A DNA stretch of 30,316 bases from RYN-417 sp043743105 (GCA_043743105.1 JAYTXD010000007.1:1-30316), one strand, 5' to 3'. Shown: positions 15,662 through 23,379, counted from the first letter of the stretch. Made by a program: numbers and translations. Notes: generated by a model from the letters alone, not told the origin.

Positions 15662-15687
15662 TGTATTTGTTTTTTGGAGGGCTATAT
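15662..15687 (+). repeat. TATAGCC element, copy 6, between convergent genes
   Basis: Read on the minus strand it is TATAGCCCTCCAAAAAACAA, then ATACAC. It matches copy 5 at 5360-5384 with one substitution, a G/A change and one extra A. It fills the whole gap between the stop at 15661 and the opposing stop at 15688. Confidence 0.5.
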
Positions 15688-16029
15688 CTACTCGGGCTGA
15701 TGCTCGTCAGAACCAACGGCTACCAGATTATAACTGTGCAGTATAAGCCCCTGCACTTCTTCAAGCGGTAACTGCCCCGAAAGGATAATGGTGTTCCAGT
15801 GCTTTTTGTTAAGATGATAGCCTTCAAGGACCGTTTCGTACTTTTCTCGCAAGACCGTTGCGAGCTCGGGGTCGCATTTGAGGCTAATCTGGAGCGGTTT
15901 TTTATCTTCTGAAATAAGTGCAAACATCTTGTCACCAACTTTGTATACTGCTACGCCTTCGCCAAAAGGATACTCAAGCCGAGCATTTGGCATTGATAAG
16001 ATATATCCTTCGACGGTTTTATGATCCAT
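15688..16029 (-). CDS. MmcQ/YjbR family protein
   Basis: This 113-residue protein has the MmcQ/YjbR (CyaY-like fold) pattern: YPFGEGVAVYKVGDKMFALI near the start, PLQISLKCDPELATVLREKY in the middle, and GYHLNKKHWNTIIL towards the end. Members are small, often called DNA-binding, but their true role is poorly known. It lies 24 bases after orn and is probably on the same message. The length is typical and nothing is missing. Confidence 0.9.
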   Translation of the reverse strand: MDHKTVEGYILSMPNARLEYPFGEGVAVYKVGDKMFALISEDKKPLQISLKCDPELATVLREKYETVLEGYHLNKKHWNTIILSGQLPLEEVQGLILHSYNLVAVGSDEHQPE

Positions 16030-16053
16030 TACATGACTCTCGTGATTCTAATT

Positions 16054-16611
16054 TTATTCATGTTCTTGCTTAAACCAGTCAAGATAGTATTGTAGCTCAG
16101 CGATGCTGGCTTGGATGTCATCGTAAGCGCGGTGGGTGTTATTTTTGGCGAATTCTACACCGTATTTTGCATTCATGAGTATCTTGAGCGTGGTTACATC
16201 GAGCATGCGGTAATGTAGCTTAAGGTCTAGGGCTGGCCAGCGATGCTTAACAACTTGACGGTCGGAATGGATAGAGTTGCCCGCAAGAATTGCCGGCTCG
16301 GTACCAAAATGCTCTTCTACAAATGCAATTAATTCTTCTTCAACTTGCTTTAGCGGCTTGCCTTTGCTGTTGTTTTTTACAAAATCATCCCTGTTATCAG
16401 AAAATTCCTGCCAAAAAGTATTAAGCTTTAGCCTCTTTACTAAATTATCGGGGTTATTTTTAATACGTGCCTCATAACTTGCCAAGGTAACAAAGTTAAA
16501 GTCAGTAATCTCAACCGAGACCTCTAATAATAAAGTGTTTGGGTAGTCAAAATCAGTAAACTCTAAATCCATCCATAATAGTTTCGTTGGGGGTGTTTTG
16601 TCTTTGCTCAT
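16054..16611 (-). CDS. orn: Oligoribonuclease
   Basis: This 185-residue DEDDh exonuclease degrades 2-5 nucleotide RNAs, the last step of RNA decay and of c-di-GMP turnover products. The acidic motifs are WMDLEFTDFD (Exo I), GNSIHSDRQVVKHRWPALD (Exo II) and HRAYDDIQASIAEL (Exo III), with the catalytic His before the last Asp. LHYRMLDVTTLKIL is the usual Orn segment. The length agrees with the family (about 180). A TACAAT box on the minus strand lies seven bases before the ATG, so the message may be leaderless. The promoter region is a 16-base palindrome shared with the divergent vanY-like gene. Confidence 0.93.
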   Translation of the reverse strand: MSKDKTPPTKLLWMDLEFTDFDYPNTLLLEVSVEITDFNFVTLASYEARIKNNPDNLVKRLKLNTFWQEFSDNRDDFVKNNSKGKPLKQVEEELIAFVEEHFGTEPAILAGNSIHSDRQVVKHRWPALDLKLHYRMLDVTTLKILMNAKYGVEFAKNNTHRAYDDIQASIAELQYYLDWFKQEHE

Positions 16612-16615
16612 TAGG

Positions 16616-16631
16616 TATATTGTACAATATA
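16616..16631. promoter_or_regulatory. 16-bp perfect palindrome, shared divergent promoter of orn and vanY-like gene
   Basis: TATATTGTACAATATA is a perfect palindrome in a 23-base gap between two start codons. It holds TACAAT on both strands: at 16623-16628, six bases before the plus-strand ATG at 16635, and at 16619-16624 (minus), seven bases before the orn ATG. Each would give a leaderless message, and the two promoters could not be open at once. No good -35 is visible. Confidence 0.5.
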
Positions 16632-16634
16632 TCT

Positions 16635-17351
16635 ATGCTAAAGAAGATATTAACGACACTCGGAGTCCTCCTTTTTATAGGTATAGCCACAATTGGAGGC
16701 TGGAGCTTCCTGCAACGTCACAAAAAAAACGAGGCTAAAGTTGTTCAAACTACTCAGCCTACCAAGCCCGTAGTACCAACATTTGATAAAACAAAATACT
16801 CTCAAACATCCCCATTTAGCATCTGGGTCGTCGTTAATAAAAAACGGCCATTGAGACCGCTCGAATATACACCAACTGACCTTGTAAACATAGGAAGCGG
16901 ACAACAGATGCGTACAGAAGCTGCCGATGCGCTTATTAATCTTATTACTGCAGCAAAAACAGAAAACCTTATCATTGCCCCCTTAAGCGGATACAGGTCG
17001 TATACCAGTCAGGTAAGCGTCTATAACAACGAAGTAAAAAACTACGGCCAGGCTACTGCCGATACCGAGAGCGCTAAACCTGGCTACAGTGAACATCAGA
17101 CAGGCCTTGCAGTTGATGTTGGCGGAGGAGGATGCGGTATTGAAGACTGTTTTAGTACTACTGCTGAGGGTAAATGGGTAGCCTTAAACGCCTACAAATA
17201 CGGATTTATTGTTCGTTACCCTGCAGACAAACAAGCTATTACCGGCTACCGTACTGAGCCGTGGCATATCCGTTATGTTGGCGCTGCCCTCTCAGAAGAA
17301 CTACATTCAAAAAATGTCACGACTTTAGAAGAGTTTTTTAATCTAAATTAA
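16635..17351 (+). CDS. VanY-type D-alanyl-D-alanine carboxypeptidase (peptidase M15B)
   Basis: This 238-residue envelope enzyme trims the terminal D-Ala of peptidoglycan stem peptides. The start chosen is ATG 16635 rather than an in-frame ATG at 16587 inside orn: it gives a clean N-terminal anchor (MLKKILTTLGVLLFIGIAT) and sits six bases after TACAAT. A linker rich in Thr/Pro/Lys leads to the M15 domain, with SGYRSYTSQ, the zinc motif SEHQTGLAVD (His and Asp ligands) and EPWHIRYVG (catalytic Glu and last His ligand). Two Cys between them (GGGCGIEDCF) could form a disulfide. It is one of several envelope genes in the window. Confidence 0.92.
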   Translation: MLKKILTTLGVLLFIGIATIGGWSFLQRHKKNEAKVVQTTQPTKPVVPTFDKTKYSQTSPFSIWVVVNKKRPLRPLEYTPTDLVNIGSGQQMRTEAADALINLITAAKTENLIIAPLSGYRSYTSQVSVYNNEVKNYGQATADTESAKPGYSEHQTGLAVDVGGGGCGIEDCFSTTAEGKWVALNAYKYGFIVRYPADKQAITGYRTEPWHIRYVGAALSEELHSKNVTTLEEFFNLN

Positions 17352-17439
17352 TTATTAGTTTAGCCCTAAGCGCCCACAATTGCTCGCGGCCGTGAAGGAT
17401 AACGCATAAGCCATCATCTTCGGTTTGAGGCATATCCAT
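17338..17439 (-). pseudogene. 33-codon remnant or micro-gene
   Basis: An ATG at 17437-17439 opens a 33-codon frame overlapping the 3' end of the vanY-like gene by 14 bases. It reads MDMPQTEDDGLCVILHGR and then EQLWALRAKLII. From memory, this resembles the N-terminal strand-helix of a small bacterial family with the pattern G-x-x-x-L-x-AL-x-S/A-x-L/I-x-I-P, cut short before the core. A TATACT box (17446-17451) lies exactly six bases before the ATG, so it may still be expressed, leaderless. It could also be chance. Confidence 0.35.
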
Positions 17440-17466
17440 GAGTACAGTATACACCCGTTCAGGTAC

Positions 17467-17760
17467 TTACTTTTTCTTGCGAACAACCAAAGGATAGAGC
17501 ATTACATAAAGGCGAATAAGGATTTCAAGCGCTATTACCTGCACAATAAATGAAACAACGGGAGCAAGATATTCAGTGCGCCAGTCGCTGCCTGGGCCAC
17601 CACCATACATTCCTTGCCAGTTATGCGCACCCAGCCCAGTGATCCAGCTAGTAATTCTCAGCGTTGGTAAGCTCGTAAGCTGCATGAGCGACATTGCGAG
17701 CCAAATAGCCACTACTAATGAAGCAGCGTCTTTGCGTTTTAAAACTTTTGTAATGTACAT
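17467..17760 (-). CDS. Small membrane protein, two helices, unknown function
   Basis: This 97-residue protein has a basic start (MYITKVLKRKDAA), a hydrophobic segment at about 12-32, a Gly-rich outer loop (LGAHNWQGMYGGGPGSDWR) and a second helix at about 65-90, ending VVRKKK. Both termini should be cytoplasmic. I recognise no family. AAAGGA lies seven bases before the ATG, a good Shine-Dalgarno, and TATACT is found further up near 17788. It lies 46 bases after mscL and may share its transcript. Confidence 0.7.
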   Translation of the reverse strand: MYITKVLKRKDAASLVVAIWLAMSLMQLTSLPTLRITSWITGLGAHNWQGMYGGGPGSDWRTEYLAPVVSFIVQVIALEILIRLYVMLYPLVVRKKK

Positions 17761-17806
17761 ATTGATTTCCTTTATTTTAATACTTGCAGTATACGCTTAT
17801 TGTTTT

Positions 17807-18220
17807 TTATTCTGTAGATTCTTTTTTCTTATCAAGTTTATCTAACTTCAAACCTTTAACCAAAAAGTAAACGATCGCGCACACGATGATAAAACTAATC
17901 AGCTGCGATACAAACGCACCCCATTTAAACGACTGGTCACTAACATGAAATGCTTTTTCTTGCAGCGTACCGCCTCCTGGAAGCAACAGGCCAACAAGAG
18001 GATTCACGAAGCTCAGTACAAGTTGGTCTACGAGCGTCTTGATCTGTGTACCGAGTACTAGACCGATTGCTAAACCAATTACTCCCTGTTCGCGGACAAA
18101 ATCTACGAAACCTTGCAACCAGTGTGGCGCTTTGATTGGCGGCATTGTCATAACTACTGCTTTTTCGATTAGAACTTTTTTCTTAGCAAATAATTCATTT
18201 TTCTTATCTGGGTTTTCCAA
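17807..18220 (-). CDS. mscL: Large-conductance mechanosensitive channel MscL
   Basis: This 137-residue channel opens under membrane tension in osmotic downshock. A charged N-terminal tail of about 35 residues precedes the first helix, VIGLAIGLVLGTQIKTLVDQLV, which has the Gly/Ala spacing of the MscL pore helix. The loop LVGLLLPGGG follows, and the second helix is WGAFVSQLISFIIVCAIVYFLVKGLKL, ending in a Lys-rich tail. The N-terminal tail is longer than in E. coli. The start codon is TTG (18218-18220), supported by AGGAAGGA six bases upstream; no closer ATG fits. Confidence 0.9.
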   Translation of the reverse strand: MENPDKKNELFAKKKVLIEKAVVMTMPPIKAPHWLQGFVDFVREQGVIGLAIGLVLGTQIKTLVDQLVLSFVNPLVGLLLPGGGTLQEKAFHVSDQSFKWGAFVSQLISFIIVCAIVYFLVKGLKLDKLDKKKESTE

Positions 18221-18269
18221 TTCGTATCCTTCCTGAGGGAATTAATTGATTACACTATACACTATTAAC

Positions 18270-19934
18270 CTACATCTGTTCAGGGGCGTTGATACCAAGC
18301 AGTTTCAGGCCGTTTTTAAGTGTTTCGGCATATTTGGTCACTAGCTGCAGACGCACTGCTTCGCGCTCGTCACCGATTACCTTATTATTTTCATAAAAGC
18401 GGTTGAATACTTGGGCAAGTTCATATAAATACGTGCATACGTGGTGCGGCATGAGCTCTGTGGCTGCTTTATCAATAGTTTCAGCGTATTCACCGAGCTT
18501 ACGTACCAAACTTCTTTCTCCTGGTTCAAAATCGTTCAGCTCAGTCACCATAGCCACATCGCCAGCTTTTTGTAAAATGCTTTTTGCCCGGACATGCGCA
18601 TACTGCAGATATGGGCCACTATTGCCTTCTAATGAAACTGATTCAGACGGGTCGAAAATAATATCCCCGCCTGTACGTTGTTTTAAGAATGAATATTTTA
18701 TTGCGCCCAGCACTATGTGATCATCGTCTTTGCCGGTAACTTTATTATTCGCGGCTTTAGCAGCATCAATCACGTCGGTTGCTCGTAATACATTGCCTTT
18801 ACGGCTGCTCATTTTTACGCCGCCTTCAAGCTTTACCATGCCGTGCGTGAGGTGCGTTGTTGCATCGACAAGCTTCGGTGCATATTGTTCTATGCTTTTT
18901 AGTACTACTTTCATATATTCCACAATGTCATTACCAGTGATAAGGATTGACCTGTCAAAATGATAATCTTGGTATTTTTTCATAATTAGCCCAACGTCCT
19001 TTGCTTCGTAGGTTGGTAACCCTTCGGAGTTAATAAAAACTCTTGTGTGCAACCCATATGGCTCACCATCAAATATGACCGCACCATCACTTTCCTTATA
19101 CACACCTTTTGCTAGTTGTTCTTTGACGGTTTGCAGTCCCAAAGGTGCTGTTTCGCTTTCGGGGTAATATTTCTCAAAATGAGTATCAATAGAATCATAA
19201 AATTGTTTAAAATAAACGTTATAATAAAAACTGCGAATTTTCCAGTACATCTGGGCAAGCGGTGATTCATGGTCGTTAGCGGCATGAAATGCGTAAATCT
19301 GTTTGTTTAGCGAGATGATAGTTTCTTTTGCCGTAGCGTCATCTTCGTACGCACTTGTACCTTCAATATAGGATTCTGTAACGAGTTCATTCAATTCGTT
19401 TTCACTCAGCGCATCTAGTTTTTCAGCGTCATGAGCGCCAATCTTTTCGGTAATAGCCCACAGCATCTTTGCAACGTGCATACCCACATCCCCACCGAAG
19501 TTAACGCGGTGAACTTCTGCACCGGCGTTTTCAAGCAGGTTGGCAATTGCATTACCGACTATGCTGGTATACAAGTGCCCCGCATGCAGGACTTTAAACG
19601 GATTAGGGTCTGAATATTCGGTAACTATAACCTGGCCCTCAAGACTCTTAGCTGGATCAGCGTCAACCAGCTGCATGAGCGCTGCGTCGCTCAGTGTAAT
19701 GTTAATAAATCCAGGTCCCGCTACCTCTGCACTCGTAACAGACTCGTGCTGCAGCTCGGCCACAATGCTAGCGGCTACTTCATGCGGGTTTTTACCAAGT
19801 TGTTTAGCTAATTTGAGTGCAGCATTTGTAGCGTAATCGCCAAATTGTTCTTCGGGGCGCGTAAGTACAACTTCAGTTTCAATACCGTATAGCTTTTTTA
19901 TAATTCCCGCGATAACACTACTTATCTGTTCCAT
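18270..19934 (-). CDS. argS: Arginyl-tRNA synthetase
   Basis: This class I synthetase charges tRNA-Arg. From the ATG at 19934 it has 554 residues. The N-terminal Add1-like domain includes FGDYATNAALKLAKQLGKNP. The HIGH signature is HAGHLYTS, preceded by DPNPFKVL. NFGGDVGMHVAKML and the KMSKS equivalent KMSSRKGNV complete the catalytic core. The C-terminal DALR anticodon-binding domain holds CTYLYELAQVFNRFYENN. An upstream ATG at 19991 would add 19 unusual residues; the internal one fits the family better. TATACT lies ten bases before it. It precedes mscL by 49 bases. Confidence 0.97.
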   Translation of the reverse strand: MEQISSVIAGIIKKLYGIETEVVLTRPEEQFGDYATNAALKLAKQLGKNPHEVAASIVAELQHESVTSAEVAGPGFINITLSDAALMQLVDADPAKSLEGQVIVTEYSDPNPFKVLHAGHLYTSIVGNAIANLLENAGAEVHRVNFGGDVGMHVAKMLWAITEKIGAHDAEKLDALSENELNELVTESYIEGTSAYEDDATAKETIISLNKQIYAFHAANDHESPLAQMYWKIRSFYYNVYFKQFYDSIDTHFEKYYPESETAPLGLQTVKEQLAKGVYKESDGAVIFDGEPYGLHTRVFINSEGLPTYEAKDVGLIMKKYQDYHFDRSILITGNDIVEYMKVVLKSIEQYAPKLVDATTHLTHGMVKLEGGVKMSSRKGNVLRATDVIDAAKAANNKVTGKDDDHIVLGAIKYSFLKQRTGGDIIFDPSESVSLEGNSGPYLQYAHVRAKSILQKAGDVAMVTELNDFEPGERSLVRKLGEYAETIDKAATELMPHHVCTYLYELAQVFNRFYENNKVIGDEREAVRLQLVTKYAETLKNGLKLLGINAPEQM

Positions 19935-20037
19935 AATGCTGTTAAGTATAGCAGTTCCGGCCGTTCGTATTGAGTAAAGATCCCTTGGCATACATTAGTA
20001 CTGGTATAAGATCTTCAGCGAGCGATACATAAACTTT

Positions 20038-20063
20038 CATTTAAGTATTTACATATTTAAATG
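20038..20063 (+). promoter_or_regulatory. 26-base near-palindrome, probable ArsR-type operator
   Basis: The half-sites CATTTAA (20038-20044) and TTAAATG (20057-20063) flank an AT-rich centre; 22 of 26 positions are symmetric. It lies 12 bases before the TACAAT box (20076-20081) of the ArsR-type gene, where bound repressor would block RNA polymerase. AT-rich 12-2-12-like palindromes are typical ArsR/SmtB targets. Confidence 0.55.
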
Positions 20064-20075
20064 TTTCGATTATTA

Positions 20076-20081
20076 TACAAT
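20076..20081 (+). promoter_or_regulatory. -10 box of the ArsR-type gene (leaderless)
   Basis: TACAAT is followed by exactly six bases and then the ATG at 20088. A transcript starting at the usual distance would begin at the start codon itself. TTTACA at 20048 is 22 bases away, too far for a standard -35. Confidence 0.45.
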
Positions 20082-20087
20082 GTGTCT

Positions 20088-20357
20088 ATGCATGACAACA
20101 ACGTAAATGTTTTTAAAGCCTTAGCCGATCCGACTCGGTTGGATATCGTGCGGAGTCTTGTTAAAAAGCCCCACGACACTGCCAGCTGCGGTGAAGTCAG
20201 CACCTGCTCTTCCCTGAGTCAGCCAGCTATGAGCCACCACTTCAAAAAGTTGGTGGATGCCGGTGTACTTTTAGAGCGCAAACAAGGTACAGAAAAAATT
20301 TACGAAATCAATCACGATCTTTTTGCCCAAGTAGGCATCAGTCCCGACAAAATTTAA
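20088..20357 (+). CDS. ArsR family winged-helix repressor
   Basis: This 89-residue regulator has the ArsR signature FKALADPTRLDIVRSLVKK near its start, a recognition helix in LSQPAMSHHFKKLVDAGVL, and the wing LLERKQGTEKIYEI. Two Cys, in SCGEVSTC, fall at the turn before the DNA-reading helix, near where ArsR itself carries its metal-binding ELCVCDL, so it could sense a metal, a thiol-reactive compound or oxidant. I chose ATG 20088 over 20061 because it follows TACAAT by six bases and gives the family's normal start. It is followed 19 bases later by an FMN reductase gene, presumably its target, along with itself. Confidence 0.88.
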   Translation: MHDNNVNVFKALADPTRLDIVRSLVKKPHDTASCGEVSTCSSLSQPAMSHHFKKLVDAGVLLERKQGTEKIYEINHDLFAQVGISPDKI

Positions 20358-20376
20358 ATAAGAAAGAATTATCCCT

Positions 20377-20922
20377 ATGAGTAAATTACTGATAGTTACT
20401 AGTAGTGTGCGCGAAGGCCGTGCGGCCGACAATGTCCTAAAGTTTGTTAATGCACAGTTAGCAACATACCCCGAATATGTAGTCACGGTTGCAGACCTTA
20501 AATCCCTTCCAATGCCGTTCTTCAATGCGACTGTTTCACCGTCAAGCAAAGATTTTGTTGCAACTGAGAAAAACGTCATTGCTTGGACTAAGATGGTCGG
20601 TGATGCAGATGCAATTATCTTTTTAGTTGCTGAGTATAATCACAGCCTTACAGCAGTGCTTAAAAACGCCATCGATTGGATATATAAAGAATGGGCTGGC
20701 AAATCTATAACTTTCGTTGGCTACGGTTGGGTTGGCGGCGCCCGTGCTATTAAGCATTTACGCGACATAATGGGCAGCAACATTGCCGTTAAAGCAACCG
20801 AAAACGAGGTAAACCTACGCTTCATGAAAGAAATCGACCTTACCGGCAACGTCACCGATGAAGCCACTGCCGCTGAGTCCATCAATGTAATACTCAAAGA
20901 GCTCAAACTAACTCTTGGCTAA
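20377..20922 (+). CDS. NAD(P)H-dependent FMN reductase family oxidoreductase
   Basis: This 181-residue flavodoxin-fold enzyme reduces FMN, quinones, azo compounds or chromate at the expense of NAD(P)H. The flavin phosphate loop is TSSVREGRAADN near the start. PFFN and AEYNHSLTAVLKNAIDWIYKEW are the family's conserved active-site stretch. VGYGWVGGARAIKHLRDI follows. It is the second gene of an apparent operon with the ArsR-type repressor, so it is probably induced by whatever releases that repressor, for example a quinone or oxidant (inference). AGAAAG lies about 11 bases before the ATG. Confidence 0.92.
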   Translation: MSKLLIVTSSVREGRAADNVLKFVNAQLATYPEYVVTVADLKSLPMPFFNATVSPSSKDFVATEKNVIAWTKMVGDADAIIFLVAEYNHSLTAVLKNAIDWIYKEWAGKSITFVGYGWVGGARAIKHLRDIMGSNIAVKATENEVNLRFMKEIDLTGNVTDEATAAESINVILKELKLTLG

Positions 20923-21019
20923 ACCTCTATGAAAACATACCACCGGGCACACTAGAGCGTCTATTTTGTTCGCATAAACCCGGCTAAAAAGTCAAAATCG
21001 GTTTTAGGGATTTTTAATA

Positions 21020-21109
21020 TGGCGGAGGAGGAGGGATTTGAACCCTCGATGAGGTTGCCCCCATACCACCTTTCCAAGGTGGCGCACTAGGCCACTATGC
21101 GACCCCTCC
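21020..21109 (-). tRNA. tRNA-Ser (anticodon GGA)
   Basis: The 90-base gene folds with acceptor GGAGGGG/CTCCTCC (one G-U), D stem GCA/TGC, anticodon stem CCACC/GGTGG around TTGGAAA, a long variable arm typical of serine tRNAs, and T arm GAGGG-TTCAAAT-CCCTC. The discriminator is G and CCA is encoded. The GGA anticodon reads UCC and UCU. A palindromic TATAGCC element begins just upstream and supplies a TATATC that could be its -10 (21114-21119). Confidence 0.97.
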
Positions 21110-21115
21110 ATCAGA

Positions 21116-21165
21116 TATAGCCATTCCAAACCAAAACGTGTAAATTTTGATTTAGGATAGCTATA
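21116..21165. repeat. Palindromic TATAGCC element, copy 2 (best preserved)
   Basis: Two 22-base arms (21116-21137 and 21144-21165) are separated by six bases. They match at 17 of 22 positions, and all five differences are C/T transitions, so a hairpin largely survives with G-U pairs. The plus strand starts TATAGCCATTCCAAA and ends TTTAGGATAGCTATA. It lies seven bases upstream of the tRNA-Ser gene. Confidence 0.75.
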
Positions 21166-21247
21166 CTTAATAATATTTATTATATCTGAAAAAATACATC
21201 AATAATACCTTGCGCAACATATTGCAAACTGCGTACACTTAGGAGAC

Positions 21248-22147
21248 ATGGAAAATGTAATAGAACTCACCAACGTTTCAAAAATATATGGTTTTGGTAA
21301 TGCCACAACTGTTGCGTTGGACGAAGTAAACCTTCTGATCAAAAAAGGTGAGTTTGTGGCAATTATGGGCGCCAGTGGATCGGGCAAATCTTCTTTGCTA
21401 AACGTTATTGGCTTGCTCGACAGGCCTACGCATGGCACCTATAGCCTTAGTAGCCGAGTTGTATCACGCCTAAGGCCCAACCGCCTTGCCAAAGCCAGGC
21501 GCGAGCACATCGGCTTTATTTTTCAGTCATTTAATTTACTGCCCCGTATGACAGCACTTGATAACGTTGCTTTGCCCCTTGCCTACCGTGGCATTACGCA
21601 AACCAAGCGCCTCAAGATGGCAGGCAGAGCACTAGAAGATGTGGGGCTTAGTGACCGCGAGTACTTTTTGCCCAAAAACTTAAGCGGTGGCGAAGCCCAG
21701 CGCGTAGCGATTGCCCGTGCCTTGGTTGGTGGACCAAGTTTAATTATTGCTGACGAACCTACTGGCAATCTCGACAGCATAAACAGCACGATTGTACTTG
21801 AGCTGCTTGCCGAGCTACATGCTAAAGGCAGCACAATTTTGATGGTGACGCATAACCCCGAGCTGACGCGTTACGCAACACGGGTGCTATATATGCACGA
21901 TGGCGGCATTATGTTTGACGAGCAAACTAAAATTGGCCAAGTACCAATCCGTGCTCGTAGTGGTGGTCAGGCCCAACCCAAAACTGATGAAGAAGAGCAG
22001 CTCGAAGGCATATCACTACTCATGAGCACAATCCCCGCCAAAGCTGCACCGGTACGTAAAAATCTTACAAAAAATTCGTCTAAAAAGACACACCAACCTG
22101 CACCAAAACGTAAAAAAGCCGCTAAAACCACTAGGACGACCTCATGA
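21248..22147 (+). CDS. ABC transporter ATP-binding protein (MacB/LolD type)
   Basis: This 299-residue ATPase pairs with the permease that follows. Walker A is GASGSGKSS, the Q-loop is in FIFQSFNLLPRMTALDNVALPL, the signature is NLSGGEAQRVAIARAL, Walker B is LIIADEPTGNLD, and the switch His is in MVTHNPEL. This wording is the MacB/LolD group, which works mechanically on envelope substrates rather than pumping through a channel. The last 70 residues or so are an added Lys/Ala/Pro-rich basic tail, possibly for membrane or partner contact. AGGAG sits two bases before the ATG, which is closer than usual; a TACACT box eight bases before the ATG is an alternative leaderless signal. Confidence 0.93.
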   Translation: MENVIELTNVSKIYGFGNATTVALDEVNLLIKKGEFVAIMGASGSGKSSLLNVIGLLDRPTHGTYSLSSRVVSRLRPNRLAKARREHIGFIFQSFNLLPRMTALDNVALPLAYRGITQTKRLKMAGRALEDVGLSDREYFLPKNLSGGEAQRVAIARALVGGPSLIIADEPTGNLDSINSTIVLELLAELHAKGSTILMVTHNPELTRYATRVLYMHDGGIMFDEQTKIGQVPIRARSGGQAQPKTDEEEQLEGISLLMSTIPAKAAPVRKNLTKNSSKKTHQPAPKRKKAAKTTRTTS

Positions 22148-23379
22148 CAATTTTGACCGGTCGTAATGTGCACTTGGCACTGAGGTCGATTAAAAGCACC
22201 AAAACGCGCAGCGTGCTGACAATGCTCGGGATTATTATTGGCGTGGCATCGGTTATTACTGCTGTTTCGTTGGGAGAAGGCGTAAGTCGGCAGATAGCAG
22301 GAAGCCTCAAAACCAGTACCAAAAACGTTTTAACGGTTAGGCCAGGGAGGTTGGTTAACAGAGATGCGTCAGGGCATATTGTAAGCACAAACTACCAAGC
22401 CGTTCTTGGTGCAGCCGCTTTGACAAGCCAGGATCTTCAGGTTGTTTTAAAACTACCTAACATTGCCAGCACCACCCCGCTTAGCACAATCTCAGCGCTT
22501 GCAGCCACCACGGAGGGCCGTCAGTTTGATAGTACTGTAATAGGTACGGGCCCAGAATTTGTACAAATTTCAGGCCAAAAGGTTGCTTACGGAAGCTTTT
22601 TTAACGAGTCGCAAAATAGCCGCAACATTGCCGTCATCGGTAAGACGGTTGCCGAGCAGCTCTTTCAAGAAAACGTGCCAATTGGCCAAGTATTAGTACT
22701 CCGTGGACACGAGTTTATTGTGAGCGGCGTCTTTGATAGCTTTGCTGCTAATGCCTACACTTCTGGTGGCGATCTTAACCAAGCTATTTTTATACCGTAC
22801 GACACCGCTAAAGCAATTAGTGGCAACACCGCCAATATTTACCAGATTTTAGTGGCACCAAAATCCGATATTAACGCCGACATACTTAGCCGTGAAATTA
22901 CAAGTGCTTTGCGAGCAGCACACGGCGGCCAGCAAGACTTTACCGTCTTAACACAGGCAGAAACCTTGCAAGTTACCAGCAAGACACTCGACCTGCTCAC
23001 ATCTTTTATTGCTGGCATAGCCGCCATCTCGCTCATTGTTGGCGGAATAGGCATCATGAACATTATGTTTGTAAGTGTCACTGAGCGCACCCGCGAAATC
23101 GGTGTCCGTAAAAGCCTTGGCGCTACTAACAGGCAAATTTATAGCCAGTTTTCGATTGAAGCTACGATTATTAGTGTTGTGGGTGGTTTTATAGGCGTTC
23201 TTGTAGCTTTGGCTGCTAACTTTATGCTCCGCATCTCAACGTCCCTGACACCAGTTGCTACCTGGCCAATCATCGGACTCGCCGTTGCTGCAGCAACAAT
23301 CATTGGCGTTATTTTTGGTACCGCACCAGCAATTAAGGCGGCCCGCAAAGACCCCATTCAGTCACTCCGCCACGAATAG
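22144..23379 (+). CDS. MacB-like ABC transporter permease (FtsX family)
   Basis: This 411-residue permease overlaps the ATPase gene by ATGA, so the two are translationally coupled. The first helix, SVLTMLGIIIGVASVITAVSLGEG, is the MacB/LolE start. A periplasmic-type MacB-PCD domain of about 230 residues follows (NVLTVRPGR, then IGTGPEFVQISGQKV and AVIGKTVAEQLFQENVPIG). Three C-terminal helices come last, with GGIGIMNIMFVSVTERTREIGVRKSLGA, a highly conserved coupling segment. In monoderm bacteria such pairs often export antimicrobial peptides or act in envelope stress. Its stop codon touches the opposing stop of the next gene with no base between. Confidence 0.93.
   Translation: MTILTGRNVHLALRSIKSTKTRSVLTMLGIIIGVASVITAVSLGEGVSRQIAGSLKTSTKNVLTVRPGRLVNRDASGHIVSTNYQAVLGAAALTSQDLQVVLKLPNIASTTPLSTISALAATTEGRQFDSTVIGTGPEFVQISGQKVAYGSFFNESQNSRNIAVIGKTVAEQLFQENVPIGQVLVLRGHEFIVSGVFDSFAANAYTSGGDLNQAIFIPYDTAKAISGNTANIYQILVAPKSDINADILSREITSALRAAHGGQQDFTVLTQAETLQVTSKTLDLLTSFIAGIAAISLIVGGIGIMNIMFVSVTERTREIGVRKSLGATNRQIYSQFSIEATIISVVGGFIGVLVALAANFMLRISTSLTPVATWPIIGLAVAAATIIGVIFGTAPAIKAARKDPIQSLRHE

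Noticed and set aside
16681..16700. TATAGCCACAATTGGAGG in the vanY-like gene, similar to the intergenic element core.
   Set aside because: Only TATAGCC matches. It encodes part of the membrane anchor and lacks the CCAAA half.
20976..21010. Possible bidirectional terminator between the FMN reductase and tRNA-Ser (AAACCCG with CGGTTT).
   Set aside because: The stem is short, needs a bulge, and has an 18-base loop. The T-run is interrupted. It may be real but cannot be supported.
22140..22150. Possible recoding of TGA as glycine, as in some other CPR groups.
   Set aside because: TGA ends the ABC ATPase exactly where the permease starts (ATGA). No gene contains internal TGA.
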